Positions 63,941 to 64,000 of a stretch of 64,000 bases of DNA are shown piece by piece. The notes under the pieces were generated by a model. That model worked only from the letters and a program-made list of their open reading frames with translations, was not told the DNA's origin and ran no database searches. The position numbers were made by a program, and so were the translations under genes. Source of the DNA: Paracoccus denitrificans (GTDB lineage Bacteria; Pseudomonadota; Alphaproteobacteria; Rhodobacterales; Rhodobacteraceae). The first letter of the stretch is position 1. Each line of letters begins with the position of its first letter. The stretch spans positions 1 to 64,000 of the forward strand of contig NZ_FNEA01000021.1 in NCBI RefSeq assembly GCF_900100045.1, written 5' to 3'.

Positions 63941-64000
63941 TTTTCACGCTTATTCATACGGTTAATGGACTGTGTCCCGGCCTCTGGGGTGGCGTGTCCC
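63937..64000. other. Unidentified sequence replacing the 3' half of motA
   Basis: The final 64 bases begin with an AT-rich tract (TTGCATGATTTTCACG) and then a GGACTGTGTCC palindrome with a second GTGTCCC close by. It is not MotA coding and could be the end of an insertion sequence, but no transposase is visible within the window and the element cannot be named. Confidence 0.35.

Overview
The window is high-GC DNA from an alphaproteobacterium of the Rhodobacteraceae/Paracoccaceae type, most likely a Paracoccus. This is inferred from gene families, codon bias and gene order, not from a database match. Coding density is very high and many neighbouring genes overlap by 4 bases (ATGA or GTGA). I found no tRNA, rRNA, CRISPR array or replication origin.

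Layout. (1) 1-1.77 kb: insertion-sequence remnants. An IS66 transposase gene (frameshifted, running off the left edge) and an IS66 tnpB remnant with an internal stop abut a multiply frameshifted IS1182-type fragment. (2) 1.84-7.7 kb, minus strand: flagellar block A (flgI, flgL, flgK, flgE, motB). (3) 7.96-12.0 kb, plus strand: a pqiAABC intermembrane lipid-transport operon with pqiA split in two. (4) 12.1-21.7 kb: mostly single housekeeping genes (DUF2867, flavin reductase, cysQ, pmbA, DUF2125, an atypical crotonase, DUF2853, HIT protein, ahcY, glk). (5) 21.8-28.2 kb: tamA-tamB, with tandem modules inside TamB. (6) 28.3-32.5 kb: a MarR-controlled DHA2/HlyD efflux unit plus a Tat-exported esterase. 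(7) 32.5-40.5 kb: ftsK, an aminotransferase, an amidase, a UbiH-family hydroxylase, a LolA-like carrier and a lipoprotein transglycosylase. (8) 40.6-43.5 kb: modABC and a short modE. (9) 43.6-45.8 kb: a thiolase, a palindromic repeat, a candidate structured RNA with a mini-ORF, and a queuosine-precursor (VUT) transporter. (10) 45.9-50.8 kb: a tightly coupled minus-strand operon of MFS transporter, mepA endopeptidase, esterase-like phytase-family protein and serine hydrolase, with a thioesterase gene just upstream. (11) 51.0-53.3 kb: yggT-recQ. (12) 53.4-58.7 kb: an RND efflux operon with two adaptor genes. (13) 58.9-64 kb: flagellar block B. fliF-fliH-fliN-fliP read leftward and fliL-DUF6468-motE-motA read rightward.

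How the parts relate. The two flagellar blocks bracket about 51 kb of unrelated genes, and the stator pair is split: motB lies in block A and motA in block B. IS debris lies beyond block A. At the other end motA stops at about half its family length and runs into non-homologous, AT-richer DNA, so motility may be damaged by rearrangement. CtrA-like TTAA-N7-TTAA sites lie upstream of flgE and in the fliF/fliL divergent promoter. Envelope transport and biogenesis is a second theme (PqiABC, TamAB, LolA, DUF2125, RND and DHA2 pumps, MepA). Candidate operators were also seen for glk (LacI type), marR (perfect 14-bp palindrome) and modA (Mo-box-like).
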